Shown here: piece by piece, positions 13,658 through 21,806 of the stretch
How the letters are laid out: every line of letters begins with the position of its first letter
How positions within the stretch are numbered: position 1 is the stretch's first letter
Program-made: the position numbers and the translations under genes
The notes under the pieces: model-generated
The model's database searches: none
What the model was told of the DNA's origin: nothing
What the model saw: the letters and a program-made list of their open reading frames with translations, nothing else
NCBI GenBank assembly: GCA_900545815.1
Contig: URAM01000023.1
Location: 1-32,709, forward strand
Direction of reading: 5' to 3'
Source of the DNA: an uncultured Eubacteriales bacterium
GTDB lineage: Bacteria > Bacillota > Clostridia > Oscillospirales > Oscillospiraceae
Length of the DNA: 32,709 nucleotides

Positions 13658-16041
13658 TCCGTACCCTCCGTGGTTTCTGTCTTAGCGGCTTCCACCGCTT
13701 CGGGAACGGCTTCCTCCGCCTGCTTCTTGGTGGTCTTTTTGGCGGTGGACGCCTTTTTGGTGGTGGCCTTCTTCGTTGTCGTTTTTTTCGTCGTGGCCTT
13801 TTTAGTAGTAGACTTCTTGGCGGCAGACTTCTTCGCTGTCGTCTTCTTAGCGGCGGTCTCCGCCTCAGCGGCAGTGCCTTCCGCACCCGCTTCGCCTTCG
13901 GTCTTGGCGGCAGGCTTTTTCTTGTAGCCGCGCTGGTCTTCCGGCAGGAAGTTGGGGCACTTTTCGTTGATGCAGAAGGGCTTCTTGAAGCCGCGTCCGG
14001 ACTTTTTGAACATGGTCTGACCGCAGATGGGACAGTTGTCCTTTACCGGCACGTCCCAGGTCATGAAGTCGCAGGTGATGCCCTTGGAGGTTCGGTTGTG
14101 CTCACAGCCGTAGTAGGTGTACCCGTTCCGGCTGGTCTTTTTCAGGATGCGGCCGCCGCACTTGGGACACCTGCCAGGCATTTCGATGACCAGGGGCTTG
14201 GTAAAGGTACACTCCGGATAGCCGGGACAGGCCAGGAAGCGGCCGAACCGGCCGGACTTGATGACCATCTGCTTGCCGCACAGGTCGCACACCTCATCGG
14301 ACAGCTCGTCCGGCACCTTGATGCGCTCGCCGTCCAGATCCTTCTCTGCCTGATCCAGCTCTGCCTTGAAGCCGCTGTAGAACTGCCGCAGCAGATCTTT
14401 CCAGTACTTTTTGCCCGCTTCCACCTCGTCCAGATTTTCCTCCATCCGAGCGGTGAAGGTGGGGTCAACTACGTCATGGAACTTGTCCTCCATCAGCCCC
14501 GTGACCACCTCGCCCAGGGGCGTGGGACGCAGGGCGCGCCCTTCCTTGACCACATACTCTCGGGAGAGGATGATAGACACGGTGGGGGCGTAGGTGGAGG
14601 GACGGCCGATGCCCTTTTCTTCCAACGTCTTGATGAGGGTGGCCTCGGTGTACCGTCCGGGAGGCTGGGTGAAGTGCTGCTGCTTGTCGGAATCGGCCAG
14701 CTGCACCGTCTCGCCTTCGCTCAGGTCGGGCAGGGGGGAGCCAACGGCGGCCTCGCCCTCCTCCTTGGTCTCCACATACACGGTGGTGAAGCCGGCGAAT
14801 TTCAGGCTGGAGTGGGTGGCACGGAACAGATGGGTGGCAGCGGTGACATCAATGGACACGCTGTCGTATCGGGCGTTGGCCATCTGACAGGCGATGAACC
14901 GGCTCCAGATGAGCTTGTACAGCTTGTACTGCTCCGGCGTCAGACTCTTGCGCACAGCGTCCGGGTTCAGGTTCACATCCGTGGGACGGATGGCCTCGTG
15001 GGCGTCCTGAGCGCCGGCCTTGGTCTTGAAGGTGCGGGTGGTCTCCGGATAAAATTCCGGGCCATAGTGGTTGACGATATAGGTCTTGGCAGCCTCCAAC
15101 GCATCGTCAGAGAGCCGCAGGGAGTCGGTACGCATATAGGTGATAAGACCGACTGCGCCCTCACCGGCGATGTCGATGCCCTCGTAGAGCTGCTGGGCGA
15201 TGGACATGGTGCGGCGGGGAGTCATGTTCAGCTTCCGGCTGGCTTCCTGCTGGAGGGTGGAGGTGGTGAAGGGGGGCGCCGGCTGGCGCTTCTTTTCCGT
15301 CCGGCGGATGCCGGTGACCACAAAGGGGTTGGTCTTGATGTCCTCCAGGATGGCGTTCACCTGTTCCTCATTGGCAAGCTCCTCTTTCTTTTTGCCCTCC
15401 CCGTGGTAGTGCGCCTGGAACCGGCCGGTCAGGGGGGCGATGCGGTCTAAAGTTACGTCCAGAGACCAGTATTCCTGGGGCACGAAGGCACGGATCTCCT
15501 TCTCCCGATCTACCACCAGCCGAGTGGCCACAGACTGGACACGACCGGCGGACAGTCCCCGACGGATCTTGCGCCAGAGCAGGGGGGAGAGCTGGTAGCC
15601 TACGATGCGATCCAGCAGGCGGCGTGCCTGCTGGGCGTCCACTAGGTTCTGGTCGATGGGACGGGGGGCGGCGATGGACTCGGTGACCACCCGCTTGGTG
15701 ATCTCGTTAAAGGTGACCCGATAGGTCTTTTCGTTGGGGATTTCCAATAACTCCTTCAGGTGCCAGGAGATGGCTTCGCCTTCTCGATCCGGGTCGGTTG
15801 CCAGATAGATGTTGTCGCTGGCCTCAGCGGCTTCTTTCAGATCGGCAATGACTTCCTCCTTGCCCTTGATGGGCTGGTAGTCCGGCTGAAAATCGTGGTC
15901 GAAGTCGATGCCGATCTTGCTCTTGGGCAGGTCACGGACGTGACCCATGGAAGCCTTGACGGTGTAGCCGTTGCCCAGGTAGCGACCGATGGTCTTTGCT
16001 TTTGCCGGTGATTCTACGATCACCAGATTGTTTTTTGTCAT
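13654..16041 (-). CDS. topA: DNA topoisomerase I with a lysine-rich tail
   Basis: It relaxes negative supercoils through a single-strand break. The 795 residues hold the Toprim domain (VIVESPAKAKTI at 8-19, DPDREGEAISWH near 82), the active-site Y302 in LITYMRTDSLR, and three C-terminal zinc-finger blocks: CDLC...CPGYPEC, CPKCGG...C...C and CPIC...CINEKC. The tail (about 708-795) is unusual. Residues 730-773 are a run of KKTT, KKAT and KKS units like histone H1 tails, followed by an acidic end. Such basic tails are known in some actinobacterial topoisomerases, where they bind DNA and raise processivity. The start ATG has AGGAGGA 7 bases upstream. Confidence 0.96.
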   Translation of the reverse strand: MTKNNLVIVESPAKAKTIGRYLGNGYTVKASMGHVRDLPKSKIGIDFDHDFQPDYQPIKGKEEVIADLKEAAEASDNIYLATDPDREGEAISWHLKELLEIPNEKTYRVTFNEITKRVVTESIAAPRPIDQNLVDAQQARRLLDRIVGYQLSPLLWRKIRRGLSAGRVQSVATRLVVDREKEIRAFVPQEYWSLDVTLDRIAPLTGRFQAHYHGEGKKKEELANEEQVNAILEDIKTNPFVVTGIRRTEKKRQPAPPFTTSTLQQEASRKLNMTPRRTMSIAQQLYEGIDIAGEGAVGLITYMRTDSLRLSDDALEAAKTYIVNHYGPEFYPETTRTFKTKAGAQDAHEAIRPTDVNLNPDAVRKSLTPEQYKLYKLIWSRFIACQMANARYDSVSIDVTAATHLFRATHSSLKFAGFTTVYVETKEEGEAAVGSPLPDLSEGETVQLADSDKQQHFTQPPGRYTEATLIKTLEEKGIGRPSTYAPTVSIILSREYVVKEGRALRPTPLGEVVTGLMEDKFHDVVDPTFTARMEENLDEVEAGKKYWKDLLRQFYSGFKAELDQAEKDLDGERIKVPDELSDEVCDLCGKQMVIKSGRFGRFLACPGYPECTFTKPLVIEMPGRCPKCGGRILKKTSRNGYTYYGCEHNRTSKGITCDFMTWDVPVKDNCPICGQTMFKKSGRGFKKPFCINEKCPNFLPEDQRGYKKKPAAKTEGEAGAEGTAAEAETAAKKTTAKKSAAKKSTTKKATTKKTTTKKATTKKASTAKKTTKKQAEEAVPEAVEAAKTETTEGTE

Positions 16042-16091
16042 GAATGTTCCTCCTGGTTATCTTGTGCAGGAAAACACGCGGCGGGATGGAT

Positions 16092-17333
16092 TCATTCCAG
16101 CTCCTTGGCTTGGTCGGTGAGGGTGAAATAAGAGCTGGTGGGATTGTCTACAAATCCCCGCAGGGACAGCAGGGTGATGGTGGAGATGGCACGATCCACC
16201 GGAACGCCGCTGTGGGCGATCAGGTCATCCATGCTCTCGTACCCTTGCTGCAAAGCAGTCAGCAGGGCAATCTCGTCATCGGTGAACTGATTCTTCCGCG
16301 TATGAAAGTCAATATAGACTGGCTGGGAGGCGCTGTCAACCTTTTTTTCTGTCCCCTTGTCCTGGAGCGGTGCGGAGTTGGCAGGGGGAGCAGGGGGCGG
16401 TTTGGGGGCTGACCGATGGCGTTGGGAGCGGGGAGCTGGGTGGAGCCGGTTGGGGAATTGGGCATAAAAATCCTCCAGCACATGAGCGCCTCGGAGAATG
16501 GGCACTGCCAGATTCTGCCGCAATAATTCGTTGGTACCGGCGGAACTGGGACTGCCCACATTGGCGGGCACGACATACACCGGCCGTCCCTGCTCCATGG
16601 CCATCCTGGCCACTTGCAGCGTGCCGCTCCGCTGCCCTGCCTCTACACAGACCACGCCCAGGGACAGCCCTACCAGCAGTTCGTTCCGGCTTCGGAACAG
16701 GCCGCCCAAATGGGGCGTGCCAGGGGGAGAGAGGCTGACCAAGGTGCCCTGTTCGGCGATTTCAGCCAGAAGCCGTTTGCCTGATTCCGACTGGTAATAG
16801 GGCACATCCACTCCGCCGGCCAGCACGCAGACCAGCGGTTGACCGGTCTCCAGTGCGCCGCGGGCGGCGCTGAGGTCACAGCCTGCCACGATGCCGGTGA
16901 CCACCAGACTGCCCATCTGGGTCAGCTCGCAGGCGATGTCCCGTGCCATCCGCCTGCCGTAGGGGGAGGCACGGCGGGTGCCGGCCATGGCAATGGCTGC
17001 CTCATCGTCAAAGTGGCAGGGTTTTCCCTGGGCGTACACCACCAGGGGCGGAGCGGGCATACTGCGCAGCCGTTCCGGATAGTCGGCGTCCTGCCAGGTG
17101 ACCACTCGGATCTCCTTTCGAGCGCACTCCTCTAGGATGCTGTCCGCCCGATCCAGGCTGGCGTGACAGAGCAGCTCTTTCTGCTGTCGGGTCAGGCCGG
17201 GGATCAGGTCATAGCGCTCCGGCTCCGCCAGGAACGCCTCGATGGGGGAGTTGAAGAACTGGTACACCCGATGTCCTACAGCGGTTGGCAGCAGGTCGGC
17301 CAGCCAGACCCAGTATTTGATAGAAGCGTACAT
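16092..17333 (-). CDS. dprA: DNA-processing protein DprA
   Basis: DprA binds incoming single-stranded DNA and loads RecA during natural uptake. Its role in non-competent Clostridia is less clear. The 413 residues have a short helical N-terminal region, a Rossmann-like domain (AMAGTRRASPYGRRMA, GIVAGCDLSAARGALE, VLAGGVDVPYY, SPPGTPHLGGLFRSRNELLVGLS, EAGQRSGTL) and a C-terminal winged helix after a proline-rich linker (about 300-345). The usual GID..AH reads GCD..AA and the usual GSR reads GTR, so it is somewhat diverged. The start ATG 17333 lies 2 bp after the methyltransferase stop. A longer reading frame upstream would overlap that gene and is rejected. Confidence 0.88.
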   Translation of the reverse strand: MYASIKYWVWLADLLPTAVGHRVYQFFNSPIEAFLAEPERYDLIPGLTRQQKELLCHASLDRADSILEECARKEIRVVTWQDADYPERLRSMPAPPLVVYAQGKPCHFDDEAAIAMAGTRRASPYGRRMARDIACELTQMGSLVVTGIVAGCDLSAARGALETGQPLVCVLAGGVDVPYYQSESGKRLLAEIAEQGTLVSLSPPGTPHLGGLFRSRNELLVGLSLGVVCVEAGQRSGTLQVARMAMEQGRPVYVVPANVGSPSSAGTNELLRQNLAVPILRGAHVLEDFYAQFPNRLHPAPRSQRHRSAPKPPPAPPANSAPLQDKGTEKKVDSASQPVYIDFHTRKNQFTDDEIALLTALQQGYESMDDLIAHSGVPVDRAISTITLLSLRGFVDNPTSSYFTLTDQAKELE

Positions 17334-17334
17334 C

Positions 17335-18117
17335 TTACTCCTCCTCCGTTCCGGAACAGCGGTCTCGGTACATTTCCCACAGCACCACTGCCGCTGCCGC
17401 TGCCGCATTCAGGCTCTCGCACCGAGGGTTCATGGGGATGCACACCGTCTCTCGGCACAGGCGCAGCACCGTCTCAGACACGCCGTTGCCCTCGCTGCCG
17501 ATGACCACAGCCGTGCGGGAAGCGTGGACGGCCTGCAAAGGGACGGTGTCCGCCCGAAGGGCGGTGGCCAGGAGAGGCAAGCCGCTCTGGGTGGTCAGGG
17601 TGGCCAGCTGCTCCGGCGTCACCTCCCACACCGGCATCCGGAAGGCGGCGCCCATGGTGGCGCGGATGGTCTTCCAGCCAAAGGGGTCGGCGCAGGCGTT
17701 GGTGAGCAATAATCCATCGGTCTCAAAGGCGTCCGCCGTCCGCCAGATGGTGCCCACGTTGCCTGGATCCTGGACGCCGTCCAGCACCAGATACCGGTCT
17801 CCGGTCAGTTGTTCCGGAGCGGCCAGGTCAGGCAGGCGGAAGGTGAATAGGGCGCCCTGGGGGGCTTTCATGGGAGAGAGGGAAGCCATGACGTCCTTGG
17901 GGACTTGCACGCAGCGTACCCCCTCCGGCAGGACGGGACAGGCTGCGTCCTCAGTCAGCACCACCGCTGTCAGGGGCGCCTGCCACCGGATGGCCTCCTC
18001 CAGCAGCTTCACTCCGTCGGAGATGCCCTCGTTGCAGGTACGCCGGTAGGAGCGGCTTTTTAACAGTTTTCTCATGCGCGCCAGCAGCGGATTGCTGCGG
18101 CTGGTAATCAGTTCCAT
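17335..18117 (-). CDS. SpoU/TrmH-family RNA 2'-O-methyltransferase
   Basis: This is a SPOUT-fold enzyme that methylates ribose in rRNA or tRNA using S-adenosylmethionine. The 260 residues begin with the substrate-binding NPLLARMRKLLKSRSYRR...DGVKLLEEA, followed by three SPOUT motifs: LVLDGVQDPGNVGTIWRTADAF (about 110-131), AVVIGSEGNGVS and IPMNPRCESLNAAAAAAVVLWE. The last two form the knot that binds the cofactor. The target nucleotide cannot be told. It is the first gene of the minus-strand cluster, and the dprA start lies 2 bp after its stop. No convincing sigma-A promoter is visible just upstream (TTGACG at about 18147-18142 has no -10 partner). Confidence 0.9.
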   Translation of the reverse strand: MELITSRSNPLLARMRKLLKSRSYRRTCNEGISDGVKLLEEAIRWQAPLTAVVLTEDAACPVLPEGVRCVQVPKDVMASLSPMKAPQGALFTFRLPDLAAPEQLTGDRYLVLDGVQDPGNVGTIWRTADAFETDGLLLTNACADPFGWKTIRATMGAAFRMPVWEVTPEQLATLTTQSGLPLLATALRADTVPLQAVHASRTAVVIGSEGNGVSETVLRLCRETVCIPMNPRCESLNAAAAAAVVLWEMYRDRCSGTEEE

Positions 18118-18151
18118 AGGCGTCCTCGCAAACAGTGGTCGTCAAGATGCA

Positions 18152-18185
18152 GAAAAGCATAGAGGAGGGGAACCTCCTCTATGCT
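18152..18185 (-). terminator. Terminator after lysS
   Basis: AGCATAGAGGAGG (18156-18168) pairs perfectly with CCTCCTCTATGCT (18173-18185). Read on the minus strand it ends in TTTTC, so it closes the greA-lysS unit before the methyltransferase gene. Confidence 0.8.
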
Positions 18186-18307
18186 GGGTGGTTGGTGTTA
18201 CGATTTCGTCCGAGCGCTTTCGCATGGAAGTTTCGTGACCAGCCTTCGAATGGTTCCGCTGCGTGCCCATCCGTGCCAGACAGCGTCACACGGAGGGACG
18301 GGACAAG

Positions 18308-18356
18308 CTCAGTTACGCGGAATCCGGGGACGAAACATCCATCGGCGTAAGCTGAG
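18308..18356. repeat. Bulged inverted repeat downstream of lysS
   Basis: CTCAGTTACGC (18308-18318) pairs with GCGTAA (18345-18350) and CTGAG (18352-18356), with one bulged G. It lies within the 183 bp between the lysS stop and its terminator. I can assign no function to it. Confidence 0.35.
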
Positions 18357-18368
18357 ACGATTTCGGGA

Positions 18369-20297
18369 TCAATACAGCTTTGCGCCTGCCGGAATATGAG
18401 GATCGACCATCAGCAGATGGAGCTTTTCCTCGCCGTTCTCGTGATGGATGGCGGAGATCAGCATACCGCAGGAGTCGATGCCCATCATGGCTCTGGGGGG
18501 CAGGTTGGTGATGGCGATGCAGGTCTTGCCCACCAGCTCCTCCGGCTCATAATAGTCGTGGATGCCGCTCAGAATGACCCGATCGACCCCAGTTCCGTCA
18601 TCCAAAACGAACTTCAGGAGCTTTTTGGACTTCTTCACCGCTTCACACTCCTTGACCTTCACGGCACGGAAATCACTCTTGGAGAAGGTGTCAAAGTCAA
18701 CCTGATCCTGGAACAGCGGTTCGATCTGCACGTTGGAAAAGTCGATCTTTTCCTCCACAGCAGGGGCTGCCGCCGCTGCCTTGGGCGCCGGCTTCTCCAG
18801 ATCCAGGGGCTTCATGGTGGGGAAAAGGATGACATCACGGATGGAGTCGCTGCCGGTGAGCAGCATGACGCAGCGGTCGATGCCGATGCCCAAGCCGCCG
18901 GTGGGGGGCATACCGTATTCTAGGGCGTTGACGTAGTCGGTATCCATCATGCCGGCTTCCTCGTCGCCCTTGTCCCGCATTTCCACCTGCTTCTGGAACC
19001 GTTCCTTCTGGTCGATGGGGTCGTTCAGCTCGCTGAAGGCGTTGCCCATCTCGCTGTGGCAGATGAACAGCTCGAACCGTTCGGTCAGGCGAGGATCAGA
19101 CGGGGAGCGCTTGGCCAGGGGGGACACGTCCACGGGATGCATGGTGATAAAGGTGGGCTGGATGAGCTGTTCTTCCACCTTCTGGTCGAACACCTCGTAC
19201 AGGGCGTTGCCCCAGGTGGGATCCTGAGTCTCTGCCAGCTCTACGCCCACGCTCTTGGCCATGGCAACAGCCTCTGCGTCATCGGATACTGCGTCAAAGT
19301 CCAGGCCAACATACTGCTTGACTGCCTGCGCCATGGTTAGACGAGGCCAGCCAGGTGCCAGGTTGATGTGCTCGCCCATCCAGTCCACTTCGTAAGTGCC
19401 CAGCAGGTCATGAGCGGCGCCGGAGAGCAGGGCTTCAAACAGATCCATCATGTCGTTGAAGTCGGCGTAGGCTTCATACAACTCGACCGTGGTGAATTCG
19501 GGGTTGTGCTTGGGATCCATGCCTTCGTTGCGGAAGATACGGCCCACTTCGTACACCCGTTCCAGGCCGCCTACGATGAGCCGCTTCAAGTGCAGCTCAG
19601 TGGCGATGCGCATATACATATCCAAGTCCAGGGTGTTGTGATGGGTGATGAAGGGACGAGCGGAGGCGCCGCCGGAGATGGTGTTCAGAACGGGAGTCTC
19701 CACTTCCATGTAGCCTCGGTTGTCCAGGAAGTCACGGAGGTACTTGACGAACTTAGAGCGCAGCTCGAAGGTCTTGCGCACATCGGGATTGACGATCAGA
19801 TCCACATAACGCTGACGATAGCGAGTTTCTCGGTCGGTCAGGCCGTGGAACTTTTCGGGCAGGGGACGCAGGCTCTTGGCCAGCAGCTTCACCTCGCTGG
19901 CGCGGACGGAAATTTGTCCCTTTTCGGTCTTGAACACCTCGCCCTTGACGCCTACGATGTCGCCGATGTCGCACTTCTTGAACCAGCTGTATTCCTCCTC
20001 GCCGATCAGGTCTTTCCGAACGTACAGCTGTACCCGACCGGACTTATCCTGAAGGTCGCAGAAGCTGACCTTGCCCATGCCCCGCTTGGACATGAGACGG
20101 CCGGCCACGGACACTTCCTGGCCTTCCAGCTCCTCGAATCGGTCGGTCACATCGGCAGCCGTGTGGGTGGCGGTGTACTTGGTGACGGTGAAGGGATCAC
20201 GGCCGGCCTCCTGGAGAGCGGTCAGCTTGTCCCGACGGATCTGCAAAATTTCAGATAAGCTCTGTTCTGCTTCCGGCTGAAAATTCTTCTTTCCCAT
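18369..20297 (-). CDS. lysS: Lysyl-tRNA synthetase (class II) with a C-terminal tRNA-binding domain
   Basis: It charges tRNA-Lys. The 642 residues exceed the usual ~490-500. Residues 1-500 are a normal class II LysRS: an N-terminal OB anticodon domain (VSVAGRLMSKRGMGKVSFCDLQD), motif 2 (YEVGRIFRNEGMDPKHNPEFT) and motif 3 (PTGGLGIGIDRCVMLLTGS). After an alanine/proline linker, residues about 530-642 form an EMAP-II/Trbp111-type domain (SKSDFRAVKV, DDGTGVDRVILSGI, ITNLPPRAMMGIDSCGMLISA), the module usually seen at the end of MetRS. It should add non-specific tRNA affinity. The start ATG has GGAAGGA upstream. It follows greA by 74 bp. Confidence 0.96.
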   Translation of the reverse strand: MGKKNFQPEAEQSLSEILQIRRDKLTALQEAGRDPFTVTKYTATHTAADVTDRFEELEGQEVSVAGRLMSKRGMGKVSFCDLQDKSGRVQLYVRKDLIGEEEYSWFKKCDIGDIVGVKGEVFKTEKGQISVRASEVKLLAKSLRPLPEKFHGLTDRETRYRQRYVDLIVNPDVRKTFELRSKFVKYLRDFLDNRGYMEVETPVLNTISGGASARPFITHHNTLDLDMYMRIATELHLKRLIVGGLERVYEVGRIFRNEGMDPKHNPEFTTVELYEAYADFNDMMDLFEALLSGAAHDLLGTYEVDWMGEHINLAPGWPRLTMAQAVKQYVGLDFDAVSDDAEAVAMAKSVGVELAETQDPTWGNALYEVFDQKVEEQLIQPTFITMHPVDVSPLAKRSPSDPRLTERFELFICHSEMGNAFSELNDPIDQKERFQKQVEMRDKGDEEAGMMDTDYVNALEYGMPPTGGLGIGIDRCVMLLTGSDSIRDVILFPTMKPLDLEKPAPKAAAAAPAVEEKIDFSNVQIEPLFQDQVDFDTFSKSDFRAVKVKECEAVKKSKKLLKFVLDDGTGVDRVILSGIHDYYEPEELVGKTCIAITNLPPRAMMGIDSCGMLISAIHHENGEEKLHLLMVDPHIPAGAKLY

Positions 20298-20371
20298 AGT
20301 CTATCGTTCCTTCCAAAATTCTCTGTCTAAAATCTGATTCTAAAATGCCGGTTTTTTGATGCTCGCTCCAG

Positions 20372-20848
20372 TCAGGAGATGGAGATGTCCAGCACTTTGA
20401 AGCGCAGGTTGCCGGCAGGGGCTTCTACCACCACTTCATCGCCCACGCTGTGGCCGATGAGCGCCTTGCCGAAGGGGGATTCTTCCGAGATGAACCCGCT
20501 CATGGGGTCGGCTTCCTGGCTGCCTACGATGCGGTAGGTCTGCTCCTCGTCAAAGTCCAGATCCAGGACGGTGACGTTGCAGCCCAGGTTGATGATGGTG
20601 TCGTCAGAAGCGTTCTCATCAATGAGGATATAGTTGTCCAGGATGGCCTGCACCTCTGCCTCATGGGAGAACAGCTTGCCCTGCTGGTCTTTGGCTTCGT
20701 CGTATTCACTGTTTTCGGAGAGGTCGCCGAAGGAGCGCGCTTCCTTGATCATCTCTGCGATCTCTTTCTCCCGGACGGTCTTCATCCAGACCATTTCCTC
20801 CTGGAGTTCTTTGAGCCGTTTGGGCGTCAGTTTTACTGGATTTGCCAT
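20372..20848 (-). CDS. greA: Transcription elongation factor GreA
   Basis: It rescues backtracked RNA polymerase by stimulating transcript cleavage. The 158 residues have the N-terminal coiled coil (about 10-75) with the tip motif ARSFGDLSENSEYDEAK, where the acidic residues reach the active site, and the C-terminal FKBP-like domain (ISEESPFGKALIGHSVGDEV). The start ATG 20848 has AGAAAGG upstream and gives the standard length. Longer reading frames upstream are not family-like. greA-lysS is a common gene pair in Clostridia. Confidence 0.96.
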   Translation of the reverse strand: MANPVKLTPKRLKELQEEMVWMKTVREKEIAEMIKEARSFGDLSENSEYDEAKDQQGKLFSHEAEVQAILDNYILIDENASDDTIINLGCNVTVLDLDFDEEQTYRIVGSQEADPMSGFISEESPFGKALIGHSVGDEVVVEAPAGNLRFKVLDISIS

Positions 20849-20923
20849 ACGATAAACACCTTTCTGTTGATGAAGTTGATGATTGAAGCATGTTTTGGGG
20901 GTGAAGTTGGAACGAATCCGTTT

Positions 20924-20980
20924 AGGGGAAACCCCCGGCGAGGGTTTCCCCTCTTTTCGGCTTTGCCGAAAATTCACCCC
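20924..20980. repeat. Dispersed repeat B, copy 2 (inverted)
   Basis: Reverse complement of the module at 10491-10551, with the variable loop changed from tcgcaga to gcaaagc while the pairing is kept. It lies in the long leader of greA. Confidence 0.75.
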
Positions 20981-21006
20981 TTCCTGCGCTTTGAAAGCAC
21001 AGGGGA

Positions 21007-21140
21007 GTTTCGCTGACTGCGGTCAGCGACCAGGGGCATTGCCCCTGGACCCCACTTCCTTTTCTTCAGAGAAGTAAAAGGAAGCGAAAAGAAGCGAAAA
21101 GCGCTGCGCGTCTCTCAGTCGAAAAGCGGGCGCTTTTTTG
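21007..21140. repeat. Cluster of palindromic units before greA
   Basis: CGCTGAC/GTCAGCG (21010-21027), CCAGGGGC-att-GCCCCTGG (21030-21048), an imperfect CTTCCTTTT/AAAAGGAAG stem (about 21056-21084) and AAAAGC/GCTTTT (21123-21138) follow one another. GC-rich palindrome strings of this kind are dispersed in gut Clostridia. The last could act as a weak bidirectional terminator. Confidence 0.55.
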
Positions 21141-21163
21141 CAGATAACAAAACATACTATAGT

Positions 21164-21192
21164 AGTATAGGCGATTTTCCAACGGGTGTCAA
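21164..21192 (-). promoter_or_regulatory. Consensus sigma-A promoter of greA-lysS
   Basis: On the minus strand TTGACA (21192-21187), 17 bp, TATACT (21169-21164). It lies 316 bp before the greA start, so the transcript has a long leader full of hairpins. Confidence 0.7.
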
Positions 21193-21223
21193 GGCGAGGA
21201 AAGAGTGGGAAAACCTTCTTTCA

Positions 21224-21252
21224 TGGACAATTCCATGGAATCTTGCTATAAT
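21224..21252 (+). promoter_or_regulatory. Promoter of the YgjP-like gene with a palindromic operator
   Basis: TGGACA (21224-21229), 17 bp, TATAAT (21247-21252), 20 bp before the start codon. The spacer contains the perfect 12-bp palindrome ATTCCATGGAAT (21230-21241), well placed for a repressor. Confidence 0.7.
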
Positions 21253-21272
21253 GAGCCAAAGGAGGGGATACC

Positions 21273-21788
21273 GTGGAGGAATATCGTGTCATCCGGTCTG
21301 CCCGCAAGACCCTGTCCCTGGAGATCACTGAAGACCTGACCGTGCTGGTGCGGGCGCCCTATCAGGTGTCCCAGAGCCGCATTGAAGCCTTTGTGGCTGG
21401 GCAGCAGGACTGGATCACCGCACATCGGGAGCGCTGCCGTCAGTGGCAGGAGCAGCATCCGGAGCCAACGGAGGAGGAGCGGCTGGACTGCATCGCCCGT
21501 GCCAAGGAGATCTTACCCCAAAAGGTGGAGTATTATGGCCGTCTGATGGGGCTGATGCCCACTGGGCTGACCATCACCGATGCTCGGAAGCGGTTCGGCA
21601 GCTGTAGTGGCAAAAACCGCATCTCCCTCGCCTGGCGGCTTATGCGCTGCCCGGAAAAAGCCATCGACTATGTGGTGGTTCACGAGCTGGCGCATATCCG
21701 GCACAAGAACCACGGTGCAGCCTTTTACCAGCTTATCGCCTCGGTGCTGCCGGACTACAAGGAACGCATCAAATTGTTGAAAGAATAA
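21273..21788 (+). CDS. YgjP-like zinc metallopeptidase-fold protein
   Basis: The 171 residues belong to the YgjP-like/DUF45 (SprT-like gluzincin) family. The zinc site is HELAHIRHKNH: H137, E138, H141 and the third ligand H147. The upstream block DARKRFGSCSGKNRISLAWRL is also diagnostic. Proteins of this family are annotated as M48-like peptidases, and the E. coli relative has been linked to UTP hydrolysis, so the substrate here is open. The start is GTG 21273, with GGAGGGG (21261-21267) 5 bases upstream. It is the first gene of a plus-strand run, 18 bp before the kinase-like gene, and has a strong promoter with a palindrome. Confidence 0.87.
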   Translation: MEEYRVIRSARKTLSLEITEDLTVLVRAPYQVSQSRIEAFVAGQQDWITAHRERCRQWQEQHPEPTEEERLDCIARAKEILPQKVEYYGRLMGLMPTGLTITDARKRFGSCSGKNRISLAWRLMRCPEKAIDYVVVHELAHIRHKNHGAAFYQLIASVLPDYKERIKLLKE

Positions 21789-21806
21789 AGATAGGAATCA
21801 GACGTT

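Noticed and set aside
11293..15450. Long plus-strand frames opposite plsX, trmFO and topA
   Set aside because: The same mirror effect: the opposite frames encode full-length conserved enzymes, and these have no ribosome binding sites or recognisable domains.
20849..20977. N-terminal extension of GreA
   Set aside because: The extension is not family-like and reads through repeat-derived sequence. ATG 20848 gives the standard 158 residues.
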